This document shows positions 34,675-41,116 of a stretch of 47,489 nucleotides of DNA, piece after piece. The notes beneath the pieces are model-generated. The model had not been told where the DNA came from. It made no database searches and worked only from the letters and a program-made list of their open reading frames with translations. Made by a program: the position numbers and the translations under genes. The stretch comes from Treponema sp. Lineage in GTDB: Bacteria > Spirochaetota > Spirochaetia > Treponematales > Treponemataceae. Where the stretch lies: assembly GCA_016288205.1 (NCBI GenBank), contig JAEEYO010000029.1, positions 1 through 47,489 on the forward strand, in the 5' to 3' direction. Positions within the stretch are counted from its first letter, which is position 1, and every line of letters begins with the position of its first letter.

Positions 34675-35255
34675 GAAAAATCTTCCGTCCTCTGCTTTTG
34701 ATTCAGGCTCTGCTTTTCTCTTTTCTCTCATGCTCCCTCAAATATGACGAGGGGGTGTCCGTGGAGGATAAGGTTCCCGAGCTTGTTTTTTACGGGGCGG
34801 AGTTCACACGGTACAGCGAGTCATCACCGACTTTCCGTCTCAACGCTGAGCATCTGGAGCAGTACAAGGACAACGGCGCGTCCTATGCGGAGAATGCAGG
34901 GTTCACGACATGGAACAAGAGCCGGGAGATTGACACTGAGGGCAAGTGCGGATTTTTGAGCCTTGACACGAAGAACAAAGTCTACACTCTCTTCAATGAG
35001 ATTGAGGTAAAAAGTCGTAGCCAGAACATGGAGATTGCCGCGTCGAACCTCAGGTGGAACGGAAACACGGAGCAGCTTACGGCGAGCGCGGGAGAGACTG
35101 TCCACATAAAAAAGGACGGACTTGAGATGGAGGGCTCGGGATTTGCGGCGAGCGGAATCAGCAACTCGTTCTCATTCAAATATGAGGTGAGCGGAACTTA
35201 CAGCGACGAGACAACAGGTGATGAGTTAAGCAGCGAAACGGAGGCGGCACAATGA
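34671..35255 (+). CDS. lptC: LptC-like lipoprotein of the Lpt transport system
   Basis: In Gram-negative bacteria LptC is a bitopic protein that accepts lipopolysaccharide from LptB2FG and passes it to LptA. Here the protein has 194 residues. The N terminus MRKIFRPLLLIQALLFSFLSC has a lipobox-like FLSC, so anchoring may be by lipid rather than by a membrane helix. The mature part shows the jelly-roll pattern (VPELVFYGAEFTRYS, PTFRLNAEHLEQYKDNG, SLDTKNKVYTLFNEIEVKSR, MEIAASNLRWNGNTEQLTAS) and ends in an acidic tail. Identity rests on this pattern and on the neighbours lptA and lptB, with which it is translationally coupled. LptF, LptG and LptD are not in the window. Confidence 0.8.
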   Translation: MRKIFRPLLLIQALLFSFLSCSLKYDEGVSVEDKVPELVFYGAEFTRYSESSPTFRLNAEHLEQYKDNGASYAENAGFTTWNKSREIDTEGKCGFLSLDTKNKVYTLFNEIEVKSRSQNMEIAASNLRWNGNTEQLTASAGETVHIKKDGLEMEGSGFAASGISNSFSFKYEVSGTYSDETTGDELSSETEAAQ

Positions 35256-35974
35256 GGGTGATTGCGAAATCCGCGGCAAGATTTTTGTCGCTTGTTTTTT
35301 TCTCCATGGTCTTTACGGCAAACGCAGAGACAATCTCGTTCAGGGCGGACAGGATGACGGGCAGCACGAAAAAGAACGCCGACAAAACCACGCTTTCGGG
35401 AAATGCTTCAATCACGACGGAAAACATGGAGCTTTCTGCGGAGACCATAGAGCTTTCGGGCAAGGACTTCCGTTTCATCACGGCGAGCGGCGGGGTCACT
35501 GGAAAAATCAAGGACAGCCAGATGGATTTCACTTGCGGCACTATGACCTACGACCGTGAGAAAAAGACGGCGGTTCTGAAAAACACTGTCCATCTGGTTG
35601 ACGTTCAGAACAACGTGACTGCGGACGCGGAGATTATAGACTACAATCAGAATACCGAGATTGCGGTAATGCAGATAAACGTGAACCTGGTTCAAAAGGA
35701 AAATACTTGCACAGCGGCGAATGCTGTCTACCAGAAAAATGAGAAGATGCTGCTTCTGACAGGAAATCCCACGGTGCAGCAGGGAAGCGATTTGTTCCGC
35801 GCACAGGAAATCTCCTTGAACTTGGACACGAACGAAATCACCTTGGACGGAAGGGTTCGCGGCTCGGTCTCTGCGGATTCAAAATCTAACGATTCAAAAT
35901 CTAACGATTCTAAATCTAACGATTCTAAATCTACGGATTCAAAGGCGGCGGAGAAAAAGGAGGAAAAGCAATGA
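35252..35974 (+). CDS. lptA: LptA/OstA-like periplasmic bridge protein with repetitive tail
   Basis: LptA-type proteins form the periplasmic bridge for lipid export. This one has 240 residues, with a signal peptide (FLSLVFFSMVFTANA). The mature part has the OstA pattern: ISFRADRMTGSTKKNADKTT, LSGNASITTENMELSAETIE, MTYDREKKTAVLKNTVHLVD and MLLLTGNPTVQQGSDLFRAQ. The last 35 residues are a hydrophilic tail of DSKSN repeats encoded by 15-bp tandem DNA units, ending KAAEKKEEKQ. The tail is absent from typical LptA. The start is ATG 35252 in an ATGA overlap with lptC, and the gene ends in an ATGA overlap with lptB. Whether the transported lipid is an LPS is open: treponemes differ and some lack LPS. 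Confidence 0.85.
   Translation: MRVIAKSAARFLSLVFFSMVFTANAETISFRADRMTGSTKKNADKTTLSGNASITTENMELSAETIELSGKDFRFITASGGVTGKIKDSQMDFTCGTMTYDREKKTAVLKNTVHLVDVQNNVTADAEIIDYNQNTEIAVMQINVNLVQKENTCTAANAVYQKNEKMLLLTGNPTVQQGSDLFRAQEISLNLDTNEITLDGRVRGSVSADSKSNDSKSNDSKSNDSKSTDSKAAEKKEEKQ
35876..35935 (+). repeat. Four 15-bp tandem repeats inside lptA
   Basis: The unit GATTCAAAATCTAAC is repeated four times in frame (units 35876, 35891, 35906, 35921), with A/T changes in the later copies and a partial fifth unit. It encodes DSKSN repeats. Because the unit is a multiple of three, copy-number change would alter the tail length without frameshift. Confidence 0.9.
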
Positions 35975-36807
35975 GCGAGGAGGATTTGTTTTCACTCCAC
36001 TCGGAGGACGGCGGGCTGCAAGTTGAATCTGAGTCGCACACGCAATTCACTCAGGACGTGGAGAGCGAGAAGGATTTTGCCAATCACACGCTAAGGGTCT
36101 CATCGCTGCACAAGGCATTCGGACGCAAGCAGGTGGTGAAGGGAATCGAGTTTTCCATGCATACCGGGGAAGTGCTCGGACTCCTTGGACCGAACGGATC
36201 GGGAAAGACGACGACCTTCTACATGATTGTCGGATTCTACAAGCCGACCAGCGGTGAGGTCTATATGGATGACAAACGGATTACCGGTCTGCCGATGTAC
36301 AAAAGGGCGAAAATCGGAATCTCCTATCTGCCTCAGGAGCCGTCGGTTTTCAGAAAGCTCACCGTCGAGGAGAACATCTATTCAATCCTTGAGACGCGAC
36401 GGGACTTAAGCCGGGCACAGAAAAGACAGCAGCTTGAGGAACTGATTGAGGAATTTTCCATCGGAAGAATCAGGAAGCAGCAGGCGTACACTCTTTCGGG
36501 AGGTGAAAGACGCAGGACGGAGATTGCGCGCTCCCTCGCCATCGAGCCGAAGTTTTTGCTTTTGGACGAGCCCTTTGCCGGAATTGACCCGATTGCTGTG
36601 GCGGACATCAAGACAATCATACGGCTTTTGAGCAAAAGGGGAATCGGCGTGCTGATTACCGACCACAACGTGCGCGACACATTGGAAATCACCGACCGAG
36701 CCATAATCATCTCCACCGGCGAGATAGTGACCCAGGGAAACAAGGAGCAGATACTTCAGTCTCCCAAGGCTCGCGAAATCTACCTCGGAAAAGATTTCTC
36801 CATGTGA
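35971..36807 (+). CDS. lptB: LptB ATPase of the lipid export system
   Basis: This is the ATPase that powers LptB2FG; it has 278 residues. The Walker A motif is GLLGPNGSGKTTTFYMIVGF, where TTTFYM is characteristic of LptB. The Q-loop is in ISYLPQEPSVFRKLTVEENI, the signature is LSGGERRRTEIARSLA, Walker B is FLLLDEPFAGIDPIAV, and the switch is in LITDHNVRDTLEI. The N terminus carries about 40 extra acidic residues (MSEEDLFSLHSEDGGLQVES onward) before the ABC domain begins at LRVSSLHKAFG. This extension is not present in usual LptB. It is the last gene of the operon that begins with the polyprenyl synthase. A new promoter for liv genes follows. Confidence 0.94.
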   Translation: MSEEDLFSLHSEDGGLQVESESHTQFTQDVESEKDFANHTLRVSSLHKAFGRKQVVKGIEFSMHTGEVLGLLGPNGSGKTTTFYMIVGFYKPTSGEVYMDDKRITGLPMYKRAKIGISYLPQEPSVFRKLTVEENIYSILETRRDLSRAQKRQQLEELIEEFSIGRIRKQQAYTLSGGERRRTEIARSLAIEPKFLLLDEPFAGIDPIAVADIKTIIRLLSKRGIGVLITDHNVRDTLEITDRAIIISTGEIVTQGNKEQILQSPKAREIYLGKDFSM

Positions 36808-36835
36808 TGGAACCAGACCTGTTTTTTTTGCCCAC

Positions 36836-36864
36836 TTTAAACTTAAGTCGAAATCTGCTATAAT
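36836..36864 (+). promoter_or_regulatory. Promoter of livHMGF
   Basis: TTTAAA (36836-36841), 17 bp, perfect TATAAT (36859-36864). Transcription would begin near 36871, leaving about 30 nt of leader with GGAGG before the GTG start of livH. Confidence 0.6.
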
Positions 36865-36902
36865 CTTTTAGATTGATTTTAAAATCTGTTTCGGAGGAAA
36901 AA

Positions 36903-37826
36903 GTGGGATTTCATATCGATACCTTTTTGAAACAGCTTGTCAACGGACTGTCCCTCGGTGGAATCTACGCGCTGATTGCACTTGGTTACACGATGGTTTA
37001 CGGAATCGTCAAGCTGATAAATTTTGCGCACGGTGACGTGATGATGGTCGGAGCCTACGCCGGATATTTCGTGCTTCGTGCCACGGGTGCTACACCGACA
37101 GGATTCTGCCTTGCCCTTTTGGTCGCCATGCTTGTGTGTGCCGGTCTGAGCCTCGTGATTGAGCGCTGCGCTTACCGTCCCTTGAGAAACGCGCCCCGTC
37201 TGAACTCGCTCATAACAGCAATCGCCGTGGAGCTGATTTTGCAGAACCTTATGCGCGTGCTTCCCTTTGTGGGACCGAACTCAAGACCCTTCCCCACATT
37301 GCCGAGCGTTACATGGAAGCTTTCCACCGCACGTTATCCCGACGGACTCATCTCCATCTCGAACATACAGCTCATCGTGATTGTTTCCTGCGTGGTCCTG
37401 ATGGTTCTTCTCAACATGCTGATTAATTACACGAAAACCGGAAAGGCGATGCAGGCCGTGAGCTACGACATGGGGGCGGCAAGTCTCATGGGAATCAACG
37501 TGAACCGGATTATCGCAATCACATTCGTAATCGGATCCGTGCTTGCAGGTGCGGGCGGTGTTCTCTATGCCACAGCCTATCCCCAGATTGAGCCGACTAT
37601 GGGTTACATTCCCGGACTCAAGGCATTCGTCGCTGCCGTGCTTGGCGGAATCGGTTCCGTGCCGGGTGCGATGGTCGGCGGTGTGCTCCTCGGTGTGGTT
37701 GAGACCCTCGTAAAAGCCTACGTGTCATCGCGGTATGCGGACGCAATATCATATTCCATTTTGATTCTGATGCTGCTCGTTAAACCTGCCGGACTTCTCG
37801 GCAAAAAGCGTGTCGTCAAAGTGTAG
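36903..37826 (+). CDS. livH: Branched-chain amino acid ABC transporter permease LivH
   Basis: This is an inner-membrane permease of 307 residues with about eight hydrophobic segments. Motifs are FLKQLVNGLSLGGIYALIAL, GYTMVYGIVKLINFAHGDVM, RPLRNAPRLNSLITAIAVEL, AVSYDMGAASLMGINVNRII, and the coupling loop GLKAFVAAVLGGIGSVPGAM. The start is GTG 36903, because GGAGG lies 5 nt upstream and the in-frame TTG at 36873 has no site. The first gene of a livH-livM-livG-livF-CBS/ACT cluster. No substrate-binding protein gene (LivK) occurs in the cluster, so the periplasmic receptor must be encoded elsewhere. Leu, Ile and Val are the usual substrates, but amides and urea are also carried by this family. 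Confidence 0.93.
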   Translation: MGFHIDTFLKQLVNGLSLGGIYALIALGYTMVYGIVKLINFAHGDVMMVGAYAGYFVLRATGATPTGFCLALLVAMLVCAGLSLVIERCAYRPLRNAPRLNSLITAIAVELILQNLMRVLPFVGPNSRPFPTLPSVTWKLSTARYPDGLISISNIQLIVIVSCVVLMVLLNMLINYTKTGKAMQAVSYDMGAASLMGINVNRIIAITFVIGSVLAGAGGVLYATAYPQIEPTMGYIPGLKAFVAAVLGGIGSVPGAMVGGVLLGVVETLVKAYVSSRYADAISYSILILMLLVKPAGLLGKKRVVKV

Positions 37827-37843
37827 GGCGGGGGGATGTGAAA

Positions 37844-38845
37844 ATGAAAGACAAATTTATACGGAACACTCTGATTCTTACCGCGGTCGCCGCCATTGTG
37901 ATTGCAGTTCCAATGGTGCTCATCTACCTGGGAGTGATAGACGGCTATGTCTCGCAGATTGTGACTCAGGCAGGACTCAACGCCATCATGGCAATCTCGG
38001 TCAACATGGTCTGCGGAATCACCGGACAGCTTTCCTTGGGTCAGGCAGGATTTCAGGCCATCGGCGCATATTCGGTTGTGCTTCTCACATCAAGCTGCCA
38101 TGTTCCTCTTCCAATCTCCGTAATCCTCGGCGGTCTGGTCGCTGCTTTCTTCGGATTTTTAATCGGCTTCCCGACCTTGAAGCTGGAGGGCGACTATCTT
38201 GCAATCGTGACGCTCGCATTCGGTGAGATTATCCGCGTTGTGCTCGTGAACCTCAAGTCGCTTACCGGCGGGCCGAACGGAATGCAGTTCTCGACCATAT
38301 TCACCACCTCACTTGATTACGGTGCGACGCTCTCCTACCTTGCCATAATCGGTACTCTCGTGCTCGTAATCGTGCTGCTGCAGAATTTCATCCGCTCAAC
38401 TTACGGACGTGCCATTCTTGCCGTGCGTGAGGATGAGGTTGCCGCGAACAGTACGGGAATCAGCGTGTTCAGGTACAAGATGATAGGATTCGTCGTCGCT
38501 GCTTTCATCGCTGGAATCGGCGGCGCGCTCTATGCTCCCTTCATCGGATTCATCAAGCCGGACATGGCATCATTCAACAACTCAATCACTCATCTGACCT
38601 ACGTTGTGCTCGGAGGAATGGGAAGCGTTACAGGAAGCGTGGTGGCCGCGTTCGTTATGACCATCCTGCTCGAGTCCCTCAGAATCCTCCGCGATTACCG
38701 CCTGCTTTTCTATCCGCTGATTTTGATTCTCGTGATGCTTTTCAGACCTCAGGGACTTCTTGGAAAACGCGAGCTGAGTTTCGTGAGAACCTTTGACAAA
38801 ATCACGTCGCTTTTCAAAAATAAGAAAGCGGGGAAGGAGGGCTGA
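37844..38845 (+). CDS. livM: Branched-chain amino acid ABC transporter permease LivM
   Basis: This is the second permease of the importer, with 333 residues and about ten hydrophobic segments. Recognisable motifs are GLNAIMAISVNMVCGITGQL, SLGQAGFQAIGAYSVVLLT, RAILAVREDEVAANSTGISV, and the coupling loop NNSITHLTYVVLGGMGSVTG. The ending is RPQGLLGKREL. ATG 37844 is chosen over the GTG two codons upstream because of its spacing from the G-rich ribosome site GGGGGG. The gene begins 18 nt after livH. With LivH it forms the heterodimeric channel; LivG and LivF supply energy. Confidence 0.93.
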   Translation: MKDKFIRNTLILTAVAAIVIAVPMVLIYLGVIDGYVSQIVTQAGLNAIMAISVNMVCGITGQLSLGQAGFQAIGAYSVVLLTSSCHVPLPISVILGGLVAAFFGFLIGFPTLKLEGDYLAIVTLAFGEIIRVVLVNLKSLTGGPNGMQFSTIFTTSLDYGATLSYLAIIGTLVLVIVLLQNFIRSTYGRAILAVREDEVAANSTGISVFRYKMIGFVVAAFIAGIGGALYAPFIGFIKPDMASFNNSITHLTYVVLGGMGSVTGSVVAAFVMTILLESLRILRDYRLLFYPLILILVMLFRPQGLLGKRELSFVRTFDKITSLFKNKKAGKEG

Positions 38846-38848
38846 TTT

Positions 38849-39661
38849 ATGGAAGAAAAAAGAGAGCTCCTTTTAAGGGCAAAAAATATTTCCATTCAGT
38901 TCGGTGGTCTCCGTGCCGTCTCTGATTTTAACCTGGAGCTTTTTCAGGGCGAGCTGATCGGACTCATAGGACCTAACGGAGCCGGAAAGACGACCGTGTT
39001 CAACATGCTCTCCGGAATCTACAAGCCGACCGAGGGCACAATCACCTTCATCGGAAAAAATGGCGAGCTGCAGGTCATAAGCGGAAAATCTCCGGCACAG
39101 TTGAACCAGATTGGCATTGCGAGGACTTTCCAAAACATCCGTCTTTTCAATGCCCTGTCCGTCGCCGAAAACGTGAAGATTGCGCTGCATCAGAGCCGTG
39201 CTGTGAATCCCTTCGACGTGGAGTTCAGGACATCCCGTTTCAGAAAGGACGAGAAGATGATGGATGAAAAAGTGTCGCATCTTCTTTCGCTCTTTCACAT
39301 GGAGGAAAAAAAGAACGAGCTTGCAAGCAACCTGCCTTATGGAGAGCAAAGAAAACTTGAGATTTGCCGTGCCATTGCGAGCGGACCCAAGCTTCTTCTT
39401 TTGGATGAGCCTGCCGCGGGAATGAACGGACAGGAAACCGAAGAGCTGATGAAGATGATTTCATTTATCAGGAAGGAATTTAATCTGACTGTGCTTCTGA
39501 TTGAGCATGACATGAAACTCGTAATGGGAATCTGCGAAAGGCTCCTTGTCCTGAACTACGGACGCGTGATTGCAAGCGGTCTTCCGTCGGAAATACAGAG
39601 GGATCCGGATGTAATCAAGGCATATCTCGGTTCGGAGTTTGAGAGCGAAGGAGGCGAGTGA
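38849..39661 (+). CDS. livG: Branched-chain amino acid ABC transporter ATPase LivG
   Basis: An ATPase of 270 residues. Walker A is GLIGPNGAGKTTVFNMLSGI, and the LivG-type NQIGIARTFQNIRLF motif follows. The signature is unusual: YGEQRKLEICRAIAS follows NLP, as in LivG proteins where LSYGxQRRLEIARAL is normal. Walker B is KLLLLDEPAAGMNGQE, with LLIEHDMKLVMGICERL after it. The C-terminal AYLG motif of the family is present (DVIKAYLGSEF). The start is ATG 38849, with AAGGAGG upstream, and the stop overlaps the livF start. Confidence 0.95.
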   Translation: MEEKRELLLRAKNISIQFGGLRAVSDFNLELFQGELIGLIGPNGAGKTTVFNMLSGIYKPTEGTITFIGKNGELQVISGKSPAQLNQIGIARTFQNIRLFNALSVAENVKIALHQSRAVNPFDVEFRTSRFRKDEKMMDEKVSHLLSLFHMEEKKNELASNLPYGEQRKLEICRAIASGPKLLLLDEPAAGMNGQETEELMKMISFIRKEFNLTVLLIEHDMKLVMGICERLLVLNYGRVIASGLPSEIQRDPDVIKAYLGSEFESEGGE

Positions 39662-40377
39662 TGGGCGAAAAAGAACTTGAGGTAAAAGATTTGGTCGTCT
39701 CCTACGGCGCAATCAAGGCACTGCGCGGAATCTCCTTTGACGTGGAGAAGGGCGAGATCATCTCACTGATCGGATCGAACGGCGCGGGAAAAACTACGAC
39801 GCTTCATGCAATCAGCAATCTCATAAAAAAAGAGAGCGGGTCAATCCTGTACCGTGGCAAGGACATTACGACTCTTTCGGCTGACAAAATCGTCCGCATG
39901 AATCTGATCCAGGTGCCGGAAGGAAGACGTGTGTTCGCGAATCTTTCCGTGCGCGACAACCTGATGATGGGAGCCTACACCAGACGCGACAAGGACGGAA
40001 TCGCCGCAGATTTGAAATGGGTGTTCTCGCTTTTCCCGAGACTGGAGGAAAGACTCAGACAGGATGCCGGAACTTTGAGCGGCGGTGAGCAGCAGATGCT
40101 CGCGATGGGCCGTAGCTTGATGAGTCGTCCGGAGGTTTTGCTTTTGGATGAGCCGAGCATGGGTCTTGCCCCTATTCTTGTGGACGAGATTTTCAGCATC
40201 ATCAAAAAAATCAACGAGAGCGGAACCACCATTTTGCTGGTCGAGCAGAACGCATACAAGGCTCTTTCCATCGCTGACCGCGCGTACATTCTTGAGACGG
40301 GAGCAATCACAAAGAGCGGAAAGGCTTCGGATTTGATTAAGGACAACTCTGTGAAGAGTGCTTATCTTGGCGGATAG
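39661..40377 (+). CDS. livF: Branched-chain amino acid ABC transporter ATPase LivF
   Basis: An ATPase of 238 residues, the partner of LivG. Walker A is SLIGSNGAGKTTTLHAISNL, the LivF motif is NLIQVPEGRRVFANLSVRDN, the signature is LSGGEQQMLAMGRSLMSRPE, Walker B is LLLDEPSMGLAPILVDEIF, and the switch region reads ILLVEQNAYKALSIADRAYI. The chain ends in SAYLGG, as in most LivF proteins. The start is ATG 39661, overlapping the livG stop as TGATG; GGAGG lies in the end of livG. All five liv-cluster genes are probably one transcript. Confidence 0.95.
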   Translation: MGEKELEVKDLVVSYGAIKALRGISFDVEKGEIISLIGSNGAGKTTTLHAISNLIKKESGSILYRGKDITTLSADKIVRMNLIQVPEGRRVFANLSVRDNLMMGAYTRRDKDGIAADLKWVFSLFPRLEERLRQDAGTLSGGEQQMLAMGRSLMSRPEVLLLDEPSMGLAPILVDEIFSIIKKINESGTTILLVEQNAYKALSIADRAYILETGAITKSGKASDLIKDNSVKSAYLGG

Positions 40378-40392
40378 AATAGGAGGAAAAAG

Positions 40393-41037
40393 ATGTTTGT
40401 AAAGGACGTGATGAAAAAAAATCCGGTGACGGTCGGTGCGGATGCTTCCGTGCTTGAGGCAAAAAAGATCATGGGAAAGAACAACGTGAACAAACTTCCC
40501 GTGCTTGACAAAAACGGTGCGCTCGCCGGAATCATTACGAAGAATGATTTGCTCAAGGCTTCTCCCTCCGACGCCACCACCCTGGATGTCTTTGAGATGG
40601 GCTATCTTCTGAGCAAGCTGACCGTTGAAAAAATCATGGTGAAAAAAGTGACCGTGGTGAGCGAGAATGAGACCGTTGAGGAGGCCGCCCGCCTCATGGA
40701 TGATTATGACATCGGTTGTCTTCCTGTGATGCGTGACAAGCTTCTCGTCGGCATTGTTACCGAAAGCGATCTGTTCAAGGCTTTCATCGGAATGTTCGGA
40801 ACCCGTCATGCTGGTGTGCGCGCCACATTCACAATGAAGGATGAGCCCGGTGTTCTGAGCCGGTTCGCGGAGACTCTTGCCGCGAAAAACGGAAACATCG
40901 TCTCTCTTGTTACGACCGACGTTGAGGATGCTGGTCTTCGCAAAGTTACATTGCGCGTTACAGGTCTCTCCAAGGATGATTTCAAGAATATGTTCGACTC
41001 GTCTTTCGGCGAGCTTGAGGATGTCCGCAACGTATAG
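40393..41037 (+). CDS. CBS-pair and ACT-domain protein (AcuB-like)
   Basis: This is a cytoplasmic protein of 214 residues. Two CBS repeats occupy residues 1-135 (MFVKDVMKKNPVTVGADASV, NKLPVLDKNGALAGIITKND, VEKIMVKKVTVVSENETVEE, GCLPVMRDKLLVGIVTESDL), which bind adenine nucleotides in this family. An ACT domain follows (RATFTMKDEPGVLSRFAETL to VTLRVTG), a module that usually binds amino acids. It starts 15 nt after livF with GGAGG upstream. A gene of this type often follows livHMGF, which suggests that it senses the imported amino acid and the energy state to regulate the transporter or its metabolism. That function is inference. Confidence 0.87.
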   Translation: MFVKDVMKKNPVTVGADASVLEAKKIMGKNNVNKLPVLDKNGALAGIITKNDLLKASPSDATTLDVFEMGYLLSKLTVEKIMVKKVTVVSENETVEEAARLMDDYDIGCLPVMRDKLLVGIVTESDLFKAFIGMFGTRHAGVRATFTMKDEPGVLSRFAETLAAKNGNIVSLVTTDVEDAGLRKVTLRVTGLSKDDFKNMFDSSFGELEDVRNV

Positions 41038-41079
41038 GATTTTGCCAGGGATGTAACGGACATTTTTCTAATTTTGTCC

Positions 41080-41108
41080 TTGAAGAAAATAATCTTTCGA
41101 TGTATAAT
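41080..41108 (+). promoter_or_regulatory. Promoter of the XPB helicase gene, leaderless type
   Basis: TTGAAG (41080-41085), 17 bp, perfect TATAAT (41103-41108), then 8 nt and ATG 41117. AAGG lies between box and start, but only 2-3 nt from the ATG, too close for a ribosome site. Confidence 0.62.
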
Positions 41109-41116
41109 TGAAGGAT

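Noticed and set aside
39841..40809. 322-codon frame on the minus strand opposite livF and the CBS-ACT gene
   Set aside because: It is antisense to two clear genes, with no family motif and no ribosome site.
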